Below, one piece after another: positions 37,401 through 48,277 of a stretch of DNA of 64,000 nucleotides. Source of the stretch: Scortum barcoo (taxonomy: Eukaryota > Chordata > Actinopteri > Centrarchiformes > Terapontidae). The stretch is from assembly GCA_023238725.1 (NCBI GenBank), contig CM041541.1:14666551-14730550 (forward strand), in the 5' to 3' direction. The notes under the pieces are model-generated. The model ran no database searches, was not told the origin of the DNA, and worked only from the letters and a program-made list of their open reading frames with translations. The position numbers were made by a program, and so were the translations under genes. How positions within the stretch are numbered: the stretch's first letter is position 1; each line of letters opens with the position of its first letter.

Positions 37401-39677
37401 TGAAGGTCAGGCAGGTGTCACTTAGCTTCTTCCTTTTATTGAAATTGACAGAGACAGAGAGACAGGAGAGACAGACAGACAGACAGAGAGACAGACAGAC
37501 AGACAGACAGCAGACAGACAGACAGACAGACAGACAGACAGGCTGCAGAGGCAGACAGACAGACAGACAGGTGAGACAGACAGACAGACAGGCAGGCAGG
37601 CAGACAGGCAACAGACAGACAGGTAGACAGACAGACAGACAGACAGACAGGTAGAGAGGCAGACAGACAGAGCAGGAGACAGGCAGGCAGACAGACAGGC
37701 AGAGAGACGAGACAGACAGACAGACAGACAGACAGACAGGCAGACAGACAGACAGGCAGGCAGGTAGAGAGGCAGACAGGTCTTCACCTCTGTATTTCCC
37801 CAGTAGACTTTCGGCTGACAGAGCGATTAGAGCAGTTTGAAGCGAACCAGCAGACAAACAACCAGCTTGACTCCTGAAATATAAACACATAATAAAATAT
37901 ATAGAGATAACATTTGACACTATGTAGAGAAATATACAGATAAATATATTTACAAAGACAGGCAGATATGTAGAGAAATGTACAGATAAATGTAGGCTCA
38001 AAGAGTTTTGGATATTTAGCTTTGTGATGGTTCAACAGAAACTGTATGTGCATTAATACAACATAATATCCAACATGTATGTAATATGTATCATGAATAA
38101 ATCCTGTACAATATGTATATATAATGTATAATATAGACTGTATAATATTTATATATAATGTATAGCATTATTAGTATTAGTATTACTGTATTATACATCA
38201 TATATTATACATCATATATAATTCGTATATCGAGACTCTGACCGGTCGAACAGTCTGAACATCAGACTGCACACTTCCTCTGAAGCCTCCATAGTCACAT
38301 GACCCGCCACTTCCTGTGACACACTGTGAAACATCCTGTTCAGAATCTGAGTAACTTCCTGTCTGTTCAGCCTCACTTCCTGCTGCAGGTTAGCTCCGCC
38401 CACCGACTGGAGGGCCGCCGTGACATGTCGAACAGACACGAGGTGCACTGAAAAACACAAACACACAATCTCACCTCTCTGATGTTTAAGAGCGGCACAG
38501 GGTTAGGGTACTAATACTGACAGTACTAATATAGACATTTCACAGTACTGCAGTACTAATACTGCATAATTTGTATATAAATACAGTATAAAATAATAAA
38601 TGAATAAATCTGTAGTATAAATACAGTATAAAATAATAAATGTAGTAATTTGTTGTATAAATACAGTAAAACATAATAAAGAATCAAGAATCTTTTATTG
38701 TCATTATGTTTCCACATTACAAAATTTTGATTGGTGACACCCAGCTGTAAATAGTAAAAATAAGGAAAGGCACACTATGTACAAGATAAAATATTTAAAA
38801 AAAAATATGTAACAAAAACATAAATATTTAACAAATAAAAACATAAATATGTAACAGTTGTAAAATATGTGGAAAATGTAAAATTGTAAAATAAATGTAG
38901 TAATTTGTAGTAAAAATACAGTAAAACATAACAAATGTATTATTTAGTCGTACTCACTGTGACAGAGTTTCTGCAGAGACTGAAGTTTCACGGCGACTCT
39001 GTAGACAGACGGACGGATTTCATTCAGTCCTTCTGAAGGAAATTAAATTTTTTTATTAAATGTGATAAAACAATAAACCAAATTTAATAAATAATCTGTC
39101 ATTAATTAAAGCATGTGAGAGGAAACAGAATCAAGATCATTTTTCAGATACTGAATTTTCATCTTTATGGCTCTAAAATCTCTAAAGTCACTATAATATT
39201 TAAAAATAACGAAAAACTGCAGAAAACTTTGTCTTTATAAAATCTCTGAGGTGAAAACAGTTTCTACCATTAAAATGTGTTTTTCAACTTATGTCTGTTT
39301 GCTGTTTGCCCTCAATAATCTACATTAACAGACATAAAGTAAATGTTTTTTCTACTTAATATGTGATTTAAAAAATAATTTAAATCAGATCACCTTCAGT
39401 TTGTTTTTCATAAAAATATTAAACTTTTTTGGCATTATGATGTTTTATAGTATAGAAAGTAAATATGATGTGAACACATCACATTTACTGTGGCCTATAC
39501 AGTAAAACACAATAAACACAATAAAACACAATAAACAGAGTAAAACAGAATAGACAGAGTAAAGCTAAATAAACAGAGTAAAGCTGAATAAAGCTGAATA
39601 AACAGAATAAAGATTAGATAAGACCCACAGGGGGAAATTTACAAGTGGAGGAGTTTACCAATGCTGTCCAGATCCAT
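31493..39677 (-). CDS. dytn: Dystrotelin, dystrophin-superfamily ZZ and coiled-coil protein
   Basis: Fourteen coding exons in transcription order: 39677-39659, 39032-38958, 38447-38243, 37873-37788, 37323-37244, 37167-37096, 37022-36859, 36114-36003, 34336-34203, 34136-33974, 33823-33777, 33689-33545, 32896-32467, 31584-31493. All phases match; about 607 residues (human: about 578). The N-terminal half is the EF-hand-like region shared with dystrophin (IRPSVYRVAVKLQSLQKLCH; ALIALSAESLLGKYRG; FGGVEAAVRSCFNG; LLLWLPTLYRLS). The ZZ zinc finger follows: RCHTCKTLPITGLRYRCMKC and VCQNCFLTDRQTRKHKSHH. A basic stretch, a coiled coil (LLEQQLQVWRLTVQSEQGIL) and a Glu-rich tail come last. Dystrophin relatives scaffold membrane-cytoskeleton complexes; dystrotelin's own role is little known. 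No spectrin or WW domain is present, as expected. Several introns are packed with minisatellites. Exons 13 and 14 are less conserved and less certain. Confidence 0.9.
33160..33442 (-). mobile_element. 3' end of a Rex/RTE-like LINE in dytn intron 12
   Basis: Minus-strand frame contains GRPRTRWRDYVSRLAWERI and EVWASLLRLLPPL, the typical C-terminal end of a common fish LINE polyprotein. It is followed by a tail rich in GGATGAATGGATG. Only the last ~280 bp are present, a normal 5' truncation. It is inserted in the same orientation as dytn. Confidence 0.75.
34375..36002. repeat. 1.6-kb minisatellite of splice-donor-like units in dytn intron 8
   Basis: On the plus strand the array is made of TTACCTGTGTGTTG and TTATTG variants. 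On the coding (minus) strand each unit reads ACACAG|GTAACA, the same as the exon 8 end and its donor (TACACAG|GTAACA, border 36003/36002). The array starts at the real donor and holds dozens of CAG|GTAAC copies. Long plus-strand frames rich in Cys, Val, Leu and Tyr are a by-product. Confidence 0.95.
36120..36765. repeat. 21-bp minisatellite filling dytn intron 7
   Basis: About 30 units of the type TTTAACCTCAGTAGAGTC(TGG), some shortened or with AAAG in place of GAG. The array occupies nearly the whole intron between exons 7 and 8. It starts within about 10 bp of the exon 8 acceptor and ends about 95 bp from the exon 7 donor. Confidence 0.95.
37445..37787. repeat. CAGA/GACA tetranucleotide array next to a dytn donor
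   Basis: Repeats of CAGACAGACAGG-type sequence fill 340 bp. On the coding strand the array is CTGT/CTGC-rich and starts within a few bases of the exon 4 donor (exon ends at 37788). It gives the artefactual Cys-Leu-Ser-Val frames seen on the minus strand. Confidence 0.95.
38558..38940. repeat. AT-rich array in dytn intron 2, split by a retroelement piece
   Basis: Units like AAATACAGTAAAACATAATA followed by AATGTAGTAATTTGTAGTA occur about three times at 38558-38690 and again at 38896-38940. Between them lies a fragment beginning AATCTTTTATTGTCATTATG, related to the tail at 4366. The order suggests an array that was interrupted by insertion. Confidence 0.65.
39490..39615. repeat. Minisatellite in dytn intron 1
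   Basis: Units of AATAAACAGAGTAAAGCTG and shorter AATAAACACAATAAAACAC variants, about seven copies. On the coding strand it begins about 45 bp after the exon 1 donor. Confidence 0.75.
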
Positions 39678-40489
39678 GATGAGTTTCAGGTGACGGGAGT
39701 CTGAAAACATCATAGATAAAATAATTAATCTCTTAGAAACGTATAAAATAAACATGTTGTCACAGATCCTGATCTGAGCTGTCTTCACATTAAATTCTTA
39801 CACGAGGAGAGTTTTTGTTTGAACTCAGAGAAACATAAAAAGCTGATCAAACAAACAATTTATTTCAACTCAAACTCACCTTCTGTCGTCTGGCAGAGTT
39901 TAAACTGAAGCTGCTGAATCATGAATGAAGGTTTCTTTTATCATCACACCTTCTCACCTGTCAGCCATGCTCACCTGCTGTCTGTGGACCAATCAGCAGC
40001 CGGCATAGTGCCGACATCACTCACATCCAACACAGGAGCTGCTGTTCAGAGACGGCCTTCAGGTCCGGTCAACAAACATATTTTTTCTCAGCAGTTTGAT
40101 GTGATTCAGTAAAAACACCATGAACTGAGCTTCATTAAAATGTAGTTAAATATCCTGTAATTGATTATTAATACTAATATATTATTAATATCTCCACCAT
40201 ATGGAGGCTGTTAGTCGTTCTTTATTCTCCCACCAGATGGAGACAAAGTTCACAAACAGTTTCCTCCTTCACACTTTGTACTAACATGAATATTAGCAGC
40301 ATTATTATCCATTTAAGCTTTTCTCTCTGTTCTTGTTAGAAAAGAGTTTCTGATGGAGAATTTGCAGCCATTTCTTCATTCTGGGAAGTTAACTGACGTG
40401 AAAAAAGCTGTGACATAACAAATCACTATCAAACAAACACAGCTTGAACAAGAACTGCCAGATGCTTATTTGATATTTCATCTTTTTAA

Positions 40490-40658
40490 ATTTCATATTT
40501 TTTTAATTTTATATTGTTATTGTTATTTTATATTGTATTTTTACCTTCTATTTTATTATAGTTTCTTTTTGCATCTTTACTGTATTTACTTGCATGCCCT
40601 TATGTTTCCACCTTTCAAGCTGCTGGAAATGTGAATTTCCCTTGGAGAAATAAATAAA

Positions 40659-40695
<37 letters not shown>

Positions 40696-40696
40696 C

Positions 40697-40767
<71 letters not shown>
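40490..40767 (+). repeat. Retroelement tail with ATCT microsatellite
   Basis: AT-rich sequence, then GTGAATTTCCCTTGGAGAAA and about 100 bp of TATC repeat. The same architecture occurs at 53180-53488 and 59715-59945, so these are probably three copies of one LINE-derived 3' end. Confidence 0.7.
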
Positions 40768-40877
40768 AGCTGAGCTGCTGTAATGAAACACAACGAACAA
40801 AGGATCTGATTTATCTTCAGCGTTACTTCACTTCCTTCTCAGACTGTTAGAGGTCACCGGGTCAAACGTCACGGCAG

Positions 40878-41353
40878 ATGTCGGATCAGCAAACCAGCTC
40901 GTCCGTAGTAAGTAATGTTCAGCAGCAGGTTTGATCATATTTTAGTAGGACGTCCGTCTTCTGTGTTTCACTGAGAGCACCTGAACTAAACCGGCCAAAT
41001 ATAAATTAAGATGTAAGTGCTGTATATAGATATACATGTTAAATAAATGAGTGTCACTGCACAAGGAGGGAAATCCTACTCTTGATGATGAAGGGAACAT
41101 TAAACAGGAAGACTTTCACCTTTCACAAAGTGGAGGACAGAGTGAAGGACAGGTTGGAGGACAGGGTGGAGGACACCTCTGTGTTCAGGAAAACAGGACA
41201 GTTAGTTTCCACTCAGCAGAGATCAGAAATCGTGCGTTAACAGCTGCTTCATGTATGGGAACACTTCAGGGACAATTCGATGGGGAGGACATCCTCATCA
41301 GCGATGGTTTAGATGCTGTTAAAGAGATCAAGTCCTTTAACCACAGAACATAG
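40878..41353 (+). CDS. Unrecognised candidate two-exon reading frame
   Basis: ATG at 40878 opens MSDQQTSSSV, which ends at a perfect GTAAGT donor (40908). A frame at 41051-41353 has no ATG but is open for 100 codons. An AAACAG acceptor at 41098 would join the first piece in phase 0, giving EDFHLSQSGGQSEGQVGGQ and later EIRNRALTAASCMGTLQGQF, ending at TAG 41353. The composition looks protein-like. However, the tract before the acceptor is not pyrimidine-rich, a GGACAG repeat lies inside, and no family is recognised. It may be a pseudogene fragment or chance. Confidence 0.2.
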
Positions 41354-42216
41354 AGGTTCCTTCAGAGTGCTAACCCTAACTTGGGGTTCTGATCCAGTAA
41401 TCAGAGCGTCATGAGCCGAACCTGTTTCTCCTTCCTGAGCCTGTGGACGTTTTACTAGAATTACTTTGAGGCCAACTCTCTCTATGACCTCTCTGAACTT
41501 CAGCAGAGTCATTGTTCAGTAACCAGAGAAGCTGCAGTAAAGTCACTTAAACATAAATGTTATTTGACAGTAATTACAAGCAACTATCCAACACATCTTT
41601 CAGAGACTCTTCTTCAGAGGGATATTTTTGTATGATGTCTGAACACTGCCATCTACAGTCTCCTTACAGTACTGGAGGCCTGAACACACCGTCGTTCCTC
41701 CAAACCTGCCACTTTTAGGCTATTTGAGGCTAAAGACAGTTCTTTAGGTGTTGATGCACAGCACAGCATACTGCTGTTGGGCCTGTATTTCAAAGTCAGA
41801 TGGTCATTATGTGATTTCTTATCAAATGTCCATCCTGGTTGTTGAGATTTACAATGTTGACGTTTGCCAGTTTGTAATGGTGCAGATTCAGCTTATTCAC
41901 TGTGCTCTCATACAAACAATGCCTGTGCCTGGTCAGTATCTCTGAATGCAACACACAAGCACTCTGTACTTAGCTTAGCTGTTATTTTAAGAGGTGTTAA
42001 TGAACGTAATAAAACAGGTAGGACCAGCCACACCTGTCTGAGCACTGTAGGAGCTTTGCAACTAGTCTGAACATGAACACTCACTCCAGCTCAACTCGAC
42101 CTACAAACAAGCACTCTTTGACTTACAGTTTATGAACCTTCATCATGGGCTAGAACAGTTAATGTTGGATGTGTAAAAAAGGTCACATTTACATTAAAAT
42201 CTAAAGTCATCTAAAA

Positions 42217-42334
42217 AATTAAGCATTGCACACGAGAATTTGTATTTGGTCACCTACGAAAGCCCACATTTAACCAATTAAGCATTGCACACGAGAATTT
42301 GTATTTGGTCACCTACGAAAGCCCACATTTAACC
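42217..42334. repeat. Perfect 59-bp tandem duplication
   Basis: Two copies, 42217-42275 and 42276-42334, both beginning AATTAAGCATTGCACACGAG. They look identical by eye, so the duplication is recent or an assembly artefact. Confidence 0.9.
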
Positions 42335-44059
42335 AGGTCACCTTCCAAAGACATCTTAACGAAAAATATCAGACACTTCTCACTCTTTGTGTAGAGACAC
42401 TGAAACACCCTCGCAACAAAACAGCATGTAAACATTCAACAAGTACAGAAACCCTGCTGGACTGAGAGGATGTGTTTCTTCGTAGAAACTGGAGCTTCTT
42501 AATCATTTTCTTCCTGAGAAAAATTTCATGCAGCAAAATCTCACTTGTGGATATCATGAAAGTGTTAAAGTGTGGATGCCTAAATCTTTCAGAAGGAAAC
42601 TAAAAGTTAACAGTGAAAACATGATGCTTAAAAACATCTTCAGCCAAATGCATGTGGACAACTAACAACACATCACACCATGAGGCAGATCTTTGAACCA
42701 GCGTATACGATAGAAAACATACAGTGAAAATGATGAAGAGCAAATCACCACTTTGGTGTCTTGTTCTGTGTTAAAACTGATATCTGTGGAAGAGTAAACA
42801 CAACCACTGACCCCACACTGTTCAGTGCAGACAAGGTAAGTTAGCCATGAAGCTAAGCTAATGAAGTTAACAAACAAAACACATCTGATGTCTCACACAT
42901 AGTTCACATATTAACAGTAACTGTCAGATCCTGGAGTTATTCATCACATTAGCTCAGAGAAAAAGCAACATGCAGAGGAAACTGAAAACACTTTTCCATC
43001 CTTACTTCTGGGAAAAAACATCCACTCTCACTGTGATTTCTATTTAATGTCCATTTCTCTGAACCAAAACTAAGAGACACTGGTCGTGGGTTGGCTAACC
43101 ACTGAAGAAATCACTGTATGCCTGTTTTTTTCAGAAGATAATCACAATCCAACCAAACAACATCACAACGACCTGATAGCGCGATGAACATGCTGCCCAA
43201 CTCTAAATGGAGATGACAGGCTTTACAGGCAGATTATATGTGATCTGCTTAAAACTCCAGCCTGCCTCCTGTCTGCCTGTTTGCCAAAATCTGAGCTCAG
43301 AGCAGCTGAAATGAGGCACTTGTTTGTAGTCATTTGGCAGTTTGACATGCTTTTTTTAACAGTTTTCTTTTTGAGTACAAAATGAAACGATGATCTAATG
43401 TAACTCCACCAACTGTCAAACATATGACACCAACTTCAAGATTAAGACAGCCTGTATTGGTCCCACAGCAGGGAAATTCATGTTCTAACAGCAGCAAGTC
43501 ACAGTGGAAATAAATAGTAGGAAATGAATGTCACTTCCATCCAATGAAGCTGTTTTATAAAGGATAAAGTTTTAGAATTTTATTCTCAAAGACATTCTGT
43601 GATGAAAAATAAAAGCAAAAAATAAAAGCAAAAAAAGAAAAAATAGATTTTACAATTGACTGTATATGAAATAGTGATTTAAATGTTTCACCATCTTAGC
43701 TTGACAATTTCATTCAATTTCATACATAACAAAATTCGTAATCATAACGACATCAAGTGATATTCAATTCTTCAGAAAAAGACTCCGACTCAGTTTAGAT
43801 TTGTGTTCACAATGTTTGATGAGTTTCTTTAGTTTAAGCCCCCTCGCATCGACGTATCCATCAGAGCTTTCTAACAAATTATCTATCCAGTTACACATAT
43901 TCCACTGTTTGAACATATGCATTTAATATGTTAAATATTTTGTTAACTTTAGAAATTGCTCTTATGATTTTTTTATGTTTATTGTCCCTTAAAACAGTGA
44001 AATAAAATATCTGCTTTTAGATTCTTCTTCTTGTTCTTCCTGTCTCAGTTATTTTGTGA

Positions 44060-44506
44060 TTAAGAGAAATACACATTTGTTTTTACATGATGAATAATAA
44101 AACTGCATCTGTTGTTTTCTGTTATCTTTGTCTCGTTTATTCTCATTTGTGTTTTTATATCTTTCAGCGTTTTCTGTATCGTTCTGATAATATTGAGGCC
44201 GAGCAGCTGATTTGAATGAATTTCTAATGAGAGTGGCCTGATGAGTTTTTGAATGCCACCGCTGTGGCCGAGCTGTGAACACACTCCGTCGTTGTGTGTC
44301 GTGTTGGCTGCTGACCTCCTCTGCTCTTTGTCTCTGTTCAAACTGAAGCTGATTGTTTTTTCTGTTTCTGAACTCTCTTTGTTTTCTGGGTCATTTGAGG
44401 ACGAAACACTGAAGCTTTTCTTCTTCTGCACTGAGATAAATGCTGAAACACAGAGCCTCTCATCCACCGCCATCACTGCGTCATCACCACGAGGTGTGGG
44501 AGGCAT
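44060..44506 (-). CDS. Unrecognised 148-codon open frame
   Basis: The frame starts MPPTPRGDDAVMAVDERL and is Ser/Lys-rich in the middle (ENKESSETEKTI). I recognise no domain, signal peptide or membrane segment, and no flanking splice pattern. It may be an exon of an unknown gene, a retroposon relic or a chance frame. Confidence 0.15.
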   Translation of the reverse strand: MPPTPRGDDAVMAVDERLCVSAFISVQKKKSFSVSSSNDPENKESSETEKTISFSLNRDKEQRRSAANTTHNDGVCSQLGHSGGIQKLIRPLSLEIHSNQLLGLNIIRTIQKTLKDIKTQMRINETKITENNRCSFIIHHVKTNVYFS

Positions 44507-44589
44507 CCTTTAACTCTTCTATCTGAGTCATTTTGATCAGTCTGCCAGCATGCTATCAGCTCTGCTAACATGTAACATGCTCATGTTAC

Positions 44590-45190
44590 ACACAAAACAC
44601 ACAAAACAACCACAAAGAGACAAAAAATTACAAAAGAGGCACAAAACCACCACAAAGACACACAAAAAAACCACAAGGAGACACGAAACAACAACAAAGA
44701 CACAAAACAAGCACCAAGAGACACAAAACCACCAAAAAGAAACACAAAACAACCACAAAGACACATTAAACAACCACAAAGACACACAAAACAACCACAA
44801 AGAAACAAAACAAACACCAAGAGACACAAAACCATCAAAAAGAAACACAAAACAACCACAAAGACACATTAAACAACCACAAAGACACACAAAACCACCA
44901 AAAAGAAACAAAACAAACACCAAGAGACACAAAACCATCAAAAAGAAACACAAAACAACCACAAAGACACATTAAACAACCACAAAGACACAAAACAAGC
45001 ACCAAGAGACACAAAACAAGCACCAAGAGACACAAAACCACCAAAAAGAAACACAAAACAACCACAAAGACACATTAAACAACCACAAAGACACACAAAA
45101 CAACCACAAAGAGACAAAAACACTAAAAGAGACACAAAACAACTACAAAGACACGCAACACTACCACAAAAACCCACAAAACCACCACAA
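44590..45190. repeat. 18-bp-based minisatellite, 600 bp
   Basis: Units built from ACACAAAACAACCACAAAG with variants AAACCACCAAAAAGA and CAAGCACCAAGAGA. Spacing is often 18 or a multiple of 3, so frames stay open on both strands (Lys/Thr-rich on plus, Phe/Val/Cys-rich on minus). Neither is likely to be a gene. Confidence 0.9.
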
Positions 45191-45368
45191 AGTCCAGAGG
45201 AATCATGATCTCTCTTGATCCCCTGACCCCACATGACATATATAATGTGTGTTTATAGAGATATATTCAGATATAATCACAGTATTTGACACCGATCTCA
45301 TGTTTCATGTTTTCTGACATGCAAATGTAAAATTAAAGTAGAAAACAAGAAATCTTAGTATTTTTCAA

Positions 45369-45671
45369 ATGTTCGGCCTCCTCCCAGTGGGCGGGGCCTC
45401 CGAGCTGCCCTCAGCTGTCAGTCAGAGTGGAGGTCAGTACTCGGACTCTTGTCTCCTCAATAACCACAACAAAAGTACTGCTGAAGTGCAGTATTACTGC
45501 TGCTGCTGGGTGAGTACACACTGTACACACTGTACTGAGCGCTGTTATCTCATAACTCAAAGACACTTTTGTTTGTCAGCAAAACATTTGTTGGACGTTT
45601 TGTCTCCACATGAATGATTATGCTGCTGTGGCCTGACACCAGATGAGCGTGTGAGCCGAGCTGAGGTGAAA
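45369..45671 (+). promoter_or_regulatory. Probable promoter and 5' UTR exon of the CD59-like gene
   Basis: A GC-richer stretch with GGGCGGGGCC (45390-45399, GC-box-like) is followed by TGCTGCTGCTGG|GTGAGTACA at about 45508, a good donor. ACACCAG near 45641 could be the acceptor of the coding exon, whose ATG is at 45672. This is inferred from sequence signals only. Confidence 0.4.
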
Positions 45672-48277
45672 ATGAAGCGCTCTCTGGGGATCTGTCTGGT
45701 GATCTGCTCCGCTCTGATCGGACTGGGTATGTTTGATTCTGTCTGTTTCTTCAGTCTGAATGTAGAGTTTAAAATCTAAAACTGTCATTTAGCTTTGAAA
45801 CTGATTTTCTTTATGTTCTTTCTTATCCAGAAAATTCTGAATAAAAACAATGCAACACAAAATTCTTGATTTGAACCAGAAAATGTCTAAACGAATAAAA
45901 AATCTGTTCTGAAAAGTCACTGGTTCCTTTCTGATCATCAATGACCTTTAATTTTTAGAAAAGATCAAATGAAGTTGACACTGTAAGAACTTTGTAAATC
46001 ATCATATTAGATTCTTATTTGGTTCAGGCATTGGTGAAAATAATATTCTGGTTTCTATTTAATCAATGTAAACATGAAATGCTCTGAATTATATGGTTTT
46101 GGAAAAGTAAAAAACACTCACAGATTACAGTGTAGAAGGTTTTAAATACCTCATGACAAACAGGGAGTAAAATAAAACATAAAGGGAAAAACATAAAGCA
46201 AGAAGTCGCCTTCATGAAGGTTATCACGCTCAAGGTTTGTTTAAACTGATGTCGACTCACCTCTGTTGTCACTTCTGAAGATAAGGATGATGTTTATGGT
46301 TGTCACAGATATCACTCAGGTGTCTTACTAGCTACCTGGTTACCACGGTTATTAAAAATACAGCTGGTGGAAAGTTCTCGTTACTGACTGAACAAAAGTT
46401 CTTCCATGTCCAGGATTTCAATCTGGTTTCAGAACAGTGATGGAGAGACTCATTTTCAATGGTTGGACAAAAGTGTGTCAGACTTTTAATCAGACAGACA
46501 GACAGAGCTGCTGACCTGGAGCTGCATCCAGGACGACTTCAGATCCTGATTGGACCCCCGATCGGGATCAGAAACTGAAGTTGCTCATGACTCTAAATCT
46601 TTAAACTGTGTTCTGTTTCAGGATCAGCCATTCGCTGTTACAGCTGTAAGGATTACACCGCCAGCTGCTCCAAAGAACGAGACTGTAGCTACGACGACGC
46701 CTGTCTCACACTCAATGAGAGAGGTACACCTGAACACCTTGTACCATTACCTGTACCTTACACATAGACATCTACTTTGATTGGCCATCAACCCTTGAGT
46801 TGATTGATCTGGCAGGGAAACACCTTCTGTCCACAGCTTCCTGCTTCCATGTCCAACGTCTGATCCTCCAGGATCCTGAAGGAACCGGATCAGTTCGTTA
46901 GCTTTAGCTTATCTGAGCTTTGGTGATTCTCCTAAGATTCTTCAGTTTCTGTTGTTCTGTTGGTCCTGCAGGTGGGATGACTTACCGTCAGTGTCTGAAG
47001 TATTCAGACTGTGAATACGGCCGCCTGTCCCAGATGTTCCCCCAGGTAACAACTCTCTGCCGTCCACATACTTCATCTCCGTGACAGAAACATACAACAC
47101 CATCCTGACACAAGTGACATAATATGCAACTCAAATGTACCCAAACAACTCAGGTCGGCTGTGTCTCCTCTAACGTCAAACCACATCAACAGCAAGCAGC
47201 AGTTCAACGTTCCTTTATGATCTGGACAACCATAAATCAAAGTAAAGCTAACGGTAAAGCTAATATAACAACATACACTAATAACAACGAAAGAACAGTG
47301 AAGGTCCATTTACAAAATCTCAAAAAACAGAACAACAAAATAACAAACAAAACAACAAAGAAAATGACAAACAGAACAAGAGAATGAAACAACAACAAAA
47401 CAAGAGAACAACAAAACAACAGAATGAAACAACAAAACAAGAGAACAACAAAACAGGAGAACAACAAAACAATCAAAACAAAAAACAACATAACAACAAA
47501 ACAAAATATAACAGAACCAGTACAATCAGCAGACCCAGTATAAACCAGCAGACCCAGTAGAACCAGCAGAACCAGTAGACCCAGTACAAACCAGCAGACC
47601 CAGTAAAATCATTAGACCCAGTAAAAACCAGCAGACCCAGTGGAACCAGCAGATCCAGTGGAACCAGCAGATCCAGTAGAAAGAGCAGAACCAGCAGAAC
47701 CAGCAGAACCAGCAGACCCACAGCAGTGGGAGAAGTGTGCAGAGGTGTGTTTGACTCACCTGTTTGATTAGAGCTCCTTGGTCGCACCAAACAGTGTCAC
47801 TGATGTGGTGAAATGTCCTCAGGTGGGGGGGATCTGGTCTACCTGGCCTCAGGTGACCCTGTTGGATCCAGATTCTGTCTCTGCTGGTTGTTTTTTCTGA
47901 ATGTTGGTTCTCTTCCCTCCGTGTCTGACTTCTTAAATGTTAATGTGTCCGACATTAATCAGAGTAATAAACTGTGTGAACAACAAATCTAAACATAAAT
48001 CAATAAATCATCAATCATATAATAAATATCTTCTGAATATCGATTGTTTTGTGGCTCCTGTTGACAACAGCAGACACAGAGAACAGTCTGTGAAGACGTG
48101 TTGATGTGTTTTTCCTCCTGATCACTGATCAATAACTGTATTGATCATTTACAGGTTTCCAGTTTTACCTTCAAGTGCTGCAACTCTGACCTGTGTAACT
48201 CCGCCCCCTCCTCTGCAGCGAGCTCCGTGATTGGTCTGCTGGCCTCGGTGGCCGTCATGTGGTGGTGCGTCCACTGA
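45672..48277 (+). CDS. cd59: CD59-like GPI-anchored Ly6/uPAR protein
   Basis: Four coding exons: 45672-45726, 46622-46723, 46972-47045, 48155-48277. They give 117 residues. The signal peptide is MKRSLGICLVICSALIGLG. The single Ly6/uPAR domain has ten cysteines in the CD59 order: RCYSC, ASC, RDC, DAC, RQC, SDC, KCC and DLCN, closing with the family CCNSDLCN signature. A hydrophobic C terminus (VIGLLASVAVMWWC) after small residues fits a GPI anchor signal. CD59 blocks assembly of the complement membrane attack complex. Fish have several CD59-like genes, so the exact orthologue and the activity are not proven. The first intron splits the signal peptide, as usual in the family. Intron 3 contains two minisatellites. 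Confidence 0.85.
47310..47515. repeat. ACAAAAC-rich repeat in the CD59-like gene, intron 3
   Basis: Loose tandem of ACAACAAAACAAGAGA and AATGAAACAACAAAAC units, starting about 265 bp after the exon 3 donor. It opens artefactual Phe/Leu/Val-rich frames on the minus strand. Confidence 0.8.
47515..47715. repeat. CCAGCAGACCCAGTA minisatellite in the CD59-like gene, intron 3
   Basis: Units of AACCAGCAGACCCAGTA type, about 12 copies with variants, directly following the ACAAAAC-rich block. Confidence 0.85.

Larger units (their letters stand above)
39678..44500. other. dytn upstream region and spacer without recognised genes
   Basis: A retroelement tail ends in an ATCT microsatellite at 40490-40767. 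An unexplained start-like exon and reading frame lie at 40878-41353. A 59-bp tandem duplication is at 42217-42334. Much of 42.6-44.0 kb is AT-rich and featureless. A minus-strand frame at 44506-44060 is open for 148 codons but unlike any family I know. Confidence 0.4.

Noticed and set aside
37324..38001. Minus-strand frame with endless Cys-Leu-Ser-Val repeats
   Set aside because: It reads the CTGT array; only the part overlapping dytn exon 4 (37788-37873) is real coding sequence.
47237..47790. Phe/Leu/Val-rich minus-strand frames looking like membrane proteins
   Set aside because: They are produced by the ACAAAAC and CCAGCAGACCC repeats in intron 3 of the CD59-like gene.
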